Below are positions 8,501 to 9,422 of a stretch of DNA of 9,422 bases, piece by piece; the stretch's first letter is position 1, and each line of letters opens with the position of its first letter. Below the pieces are notes generated by a model, which was given only the letters and a program-made list of their open reading frames with translations, was not told the DNA's origin and made no database searches. The DNA lies in assembly GCA_937893785.1 (NCBI GenBank), contig CALCSP010000796.1, positions 1 through 9,422 of the forward strand, in the 5' to 3' direction. The stretch is from an uncultured Verrucomicrobiales bacterium. Lineage in GTDB: Bacteria; Verrucomicrobiota; Verrucomicrobiia; Verrucomicrobiales; DEV007. A program made the position numbers and the translations under genes.

Positions 8501-9422
8501 GGAAAATGACTACTTTGGTAATCTTGATCAGGATTCAGCTGGCGATGCAGATGAGGATGGGTTGAGTAATGCTGAGGAATTTGCACTGACAAGTGACCCT
8601 ACCGAGAGTGACACGGATAATGACGGACTCTCTGACGGTGATGAAATCACTGCAGGAACCGACATTTTCATCGCTGATACCGATGGTGACGGGCTGGCTG
8701 ACGGTGTAGAAACCAACACCGGCAGCTTTGTCAGCGCTTCGGATACCGGCACCGATCCACTGAATGCCGACTCAGATGGAGATACCGCACCTGATGGAAC
8801 CGAAGTCTCCTTCCTGACAGATCCCAACGACGAGGATGACAGACCGGTTGGTATTACCGAATTGAATACCATCAGTGTTTTGCCATCCGGCTCCTACGAT
8901 ATGATTGCAGGTTCGCGGAAATTCAGTGCCTATGTAGAAAACGATGGCACCCACAGCTGGCTTCTGGTCGGCCGAGGCCGCCAGGGCTGGGAGTTCGACA
9001 ATGACGGTCAGGGAACGGACGCCGATCTCTCGGACCCCGACAAGCTTGGAACCCCGGCAGCATTTGTCCCGGCAGCCTATGACGCGATAACGATTAACGA
9101 GCTAATTGCAAACTCTGGAGGCAATCTGACCGACGTCGAGATCCGTCTCAAGCGAGCCAGCAACCCGCAGGGAAGCGTTTACTCGGAAATGCGCTGGCGC
9201 CCGATTTCCGATACTAATTGGCGTTGGAACTTCGATACCGCAATGACAGTGGATCAGCAAATGACAGCAACCGGCGGCATTGTCGGTGGCGCCATTGCGA
9301 CTTGGATTAACTGCAATAGCCGAGATTGCTTGCCCGCTGGCAACGATGGAACCCGGGTCTTTACCTTTGCGTGGGCAGGACATGCTTCTCAAAAGGGATT
9401 CAGCTATGGAAACCTTGTGGTA
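5547..9422 (+). CDS. large secreted LamG / calcium-loop repeat protein (3' end beyond window)
   Basis: At least 1292 codons, with no stop before the right edge. An in-frame TAG at 5499-5501 and no other ATG, GTG or TTG start before 5547 fix the start; no Shine-Dalgarno is visible. Residues 1-20 form a signal peptide with cleavage likely after HSAFG. Next come an N-terminal LamG/concanavalin-like domain (27-240, opening VLWLDASDAATL, closing GEIIAYNRLL...YLGEKY); two related beta-sandwich modules (248-427 and 436-617), possibly malectin- or CBM-like; five Asp-rich loops (622-730); a second LamG domain (750-968: YWDFDD, GEWTHFVFEKDG, GFIDEFAVFDGPL); five more Asp-rich loops (975-1083); and a truncated C-terminal domain from about 1106 that may be fibrinogen/intelectin-like. 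No catalytic motif is visible. It is probably a calcium-stiffened surface or extracellular adhesin or glycan-binding protein; this is inference. It shares LamG and DxDxDG modules with the gene upstream, but the 230-bp gap containing stem-loops leaves a shared transcript uncertain. Confidence 0.88.
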   Translation, partial: MKYKLPIITTLLLITHSAFGQLPSKNQVLWLDASDAATLTVEDDGTISKWADKSGTNSNAIQPIAERRPVLSEAVIGGQNAIRQDVTTGMKIENLNLARPYSIFIVDQYAADAVNKGRTLQSAFGTNGNWLIGKWGGNHAHHPGAWAGVANGITAPNGEAKITEGTGGWQSSEWALNGFGYGGNGSPVAAGILAFGSDGQYSNESSQAEIGEIIAYNRLLDSAEREQVTAYLGEKYSLPVVAPQDATRISVFTGADPGEGLDFEGNFIAAVEAVGEGGFTIGDATFTSDAGIITAQNTAANWGPGVGSIAVDSDDDTNLIQVMNDIRWSYGNVGVNARIPGLTPGKQYKVQLLFADSGTNRHFGVWIEGSRVAIDFNAAGYTGTGGDLGVALVHRYVAEDETLDIMLRSDGLGNGDINPIIQGITVEEEKDLLVTRVVNIDGAGSLDFSGKIIHAVNVGGGGGEVIGDATFTGDTGVDNVEIMAQNVANPWGTAPDVGATAEDDALDGILHSIRWQATNSNTPGHDGVHVRLGGLTEGLAYKLQLLISENCCPDRGFDVTVNGVQIVDDFNTINTGTNQAIIHYFTATGSDMTAHLSAIGTAVRDRNAILNGLTLEEIGTLDNDQDGLHDGWEEQYFNDLAQGANDDPDQDNLTNLQEIAIGTNPTNADTDGDDLEDGVETNTGSYVSASDTGTSPTNADTDGDKLNDGAELDLSTNPFNRDSDADGWSDSQEVALGSDPNDESTPSGLQLLGYWDFDDISNPAVAADQSAFNQGGAITGGALFSASGEGHSARAGDHAINLGSHNGGQTVRINSDLFNVAGAKDTITFSFWQKDLNTATNTSSFILFSPTVNRAMHGHVPWSDGNIYFDGPNCCGNGTRISGPGGLASGEWTHFVFEKDGATKRVWVNGVKVLEGGGQLALPTDSTELWIGSERGTNSLNGFIDEFAVFDGPLTEQQVTLLSQGIAPKYLVGGDSDGDGLNDNWENDYFGNLDQDSAGDADEDGLSNAEEFALTSDPTESDTDNDGLSDGDEITAGTDIFIADTDGDGLADGVETNTGSFVSASDTGTDPLNADSDGDTAPDGTEVSFLTDPNDEDDRPVGITELNTISVLPSGSYDMIAGSRKFSAYVENDGTHSWLLVGRGRQGWEFDNDGQGTDADLSDPDKLGTPAAFVPAAYDAITINELIANSGGNLTDVEIRLKRASNPQGSVYSEMRWRPISDTNWRWNFDTAMTVDQQMTATGGIVGGAIATWINCNSRDCLPAGNDGTRVFTFAWAGHASQKGFSYGNLVV
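6288..7397 (+). repeat. two diverged copies of a ~180-residue beta-sandwich module
   Basis: Residues 248-427 and 436-617 of the second protein match in order. Copy A has GLDFEGNFIAAVEAVG, IGDATFTSDAG, AQNTAANWG, IRWS, GLTPGKQYKVQLLFA and NPIIQGITVEE. Copy B has SLDFSGKIIHAVNVGG, IGDATFTGDTG, AQNVANPWG, IRWQ, GLTEGLAYKLQLLIS and NAILNGLTLEE. Copy B alone has a Cys-Cys pair (551-552) where copy A has SGTN. The family is not certain; the strand pattern suggests a malectin-like or carbohydrate-binding sandwich. Confidence 0.65.
7410..7778 (+). repeat. first Asp-rich (thrombospondin type-3-like) calcium-loop array
   Basis: Five loops of the DxDxDGxxD type lie at residues 622-630 (DNDQDGLHD), 647-655 (DPDQDNLTN), 669-677 (DTDGDDLED), 700-708 (DTDGDKLND) and 722-730 (DSDADGWSD). 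They are separated by short linkers such as GTNP and GSDP. Side-chain oxygens at alternating positions are typical of calcium coordination, so the segment is probably a rigid calcium-dependent spacer. Confidence 0.85.
8469..8840 (+). repeat. second Asp-rich (thrombospondin type-3-like) calcium-loop array
   Basis: Five loops lie at residues 975-983 (DSDGDGLND), 1000-1008 (DADEDGLSN), 1022-1030 (DTDNDGLSD), 1044-1052 (DTDGDGLAD) and 1075-1083 (DSDGDTAPD). As in the first array, the opening loop leads into WE..YF (WENDYF here, WEEQYF there) and the array ends in DPND. The unit bearing ETNTGSFVSASDTGT follows the fourth loop here but the third in the first array, so the arrays are related but not collinear copies. 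Confidence 0.85.
8862..9422 (+). other. truncated C-terminal domain, possibly fibrinogen/intelectin-like
   Basis: Residues 1106-1292 begin ISVLPSGSYDMIAG, then SWLLVGRGRQGWEFDNDG (1137-1154), EMRWRPISDTNWRWNFD (1214-1230), a Cys-X4-Cys pair (1256 and 1261) and an aromatic-rich TFAWAGHASQKGFSYGN. The Gly-Ser-Tyr opening followed by a Trp-Leu-Leu-Val strand, with a late Cys pair, recalls fibrinogen-related and intelectin lectin domains. The match is loose, and the end of the domain is outside the window. Confidence 0.4.

Overview
The window looks like chromosomal DNA from a Verrucomicrobiota bacterium, most likely a marine or brackish relative of the Opitutae/Verrucomicrobiae. This is an inference from protein architecture, not from a marker gene. 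Very long secreted proteins combine lamin-tail, LamG-like, CotH-kinase, chitobiase-C-terminal-like and Asp-rich 'DxDxDG' calcium-loop modules, as is typical of that phylum. G+C looks close to one half, and neither gene start has a recognisable Shine-Dalgarno sequence.

Layout. Positions 1-39 may hold the last 12 codons of an upstream gene. Positions 40-243 are non-coding, with one perfect 10-bp inverted repeat (81-109) and a pyrimidine-rich leader just before the first large gene. Positions 244-5316 encode a complete 1690-residue secreted multidomain CotH-kinase protein. Positions 5317-5546 are non-coding and carry two stem-loops (5386-5404 and 5445-5480). From 5547 to the right edge runs a second large secreted protein of at least 1292 residues with no stop in the window. 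It has an N-terminal LamG-like domain, two related beta-sandwich modules, two calcium-loop arrays separated by a LamG domain, and a truncated C-terminal domain that may be fibrinogen/intelectin-like.

The two genes are on the same strand, 230 bp apart. Each encodes a signal peptide followed by carbohydrate- or protein-adhesion-type modules and no obvious hydrolase. They are best read as neighbouring exported adhesion or surface proteins, one of which carries a predicted extracellular protein-kinase fold. Whether the kinase acts on the neighbour is unknown.

The most striking structure is domain nesting in the first protein. One galactose-binding-like module is split by a whole LamG domain, and a second, unsplit copy of the same module is itself inserted into a chitobiase-C-terminal-like domain. 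No RNA gene, mobile element or CRISPR array was seen. Apart from the module duplications and the intergenic stem-loops, most of the window is ordinary coding sequence of large secreted proteins; a wholly new system is not evident.
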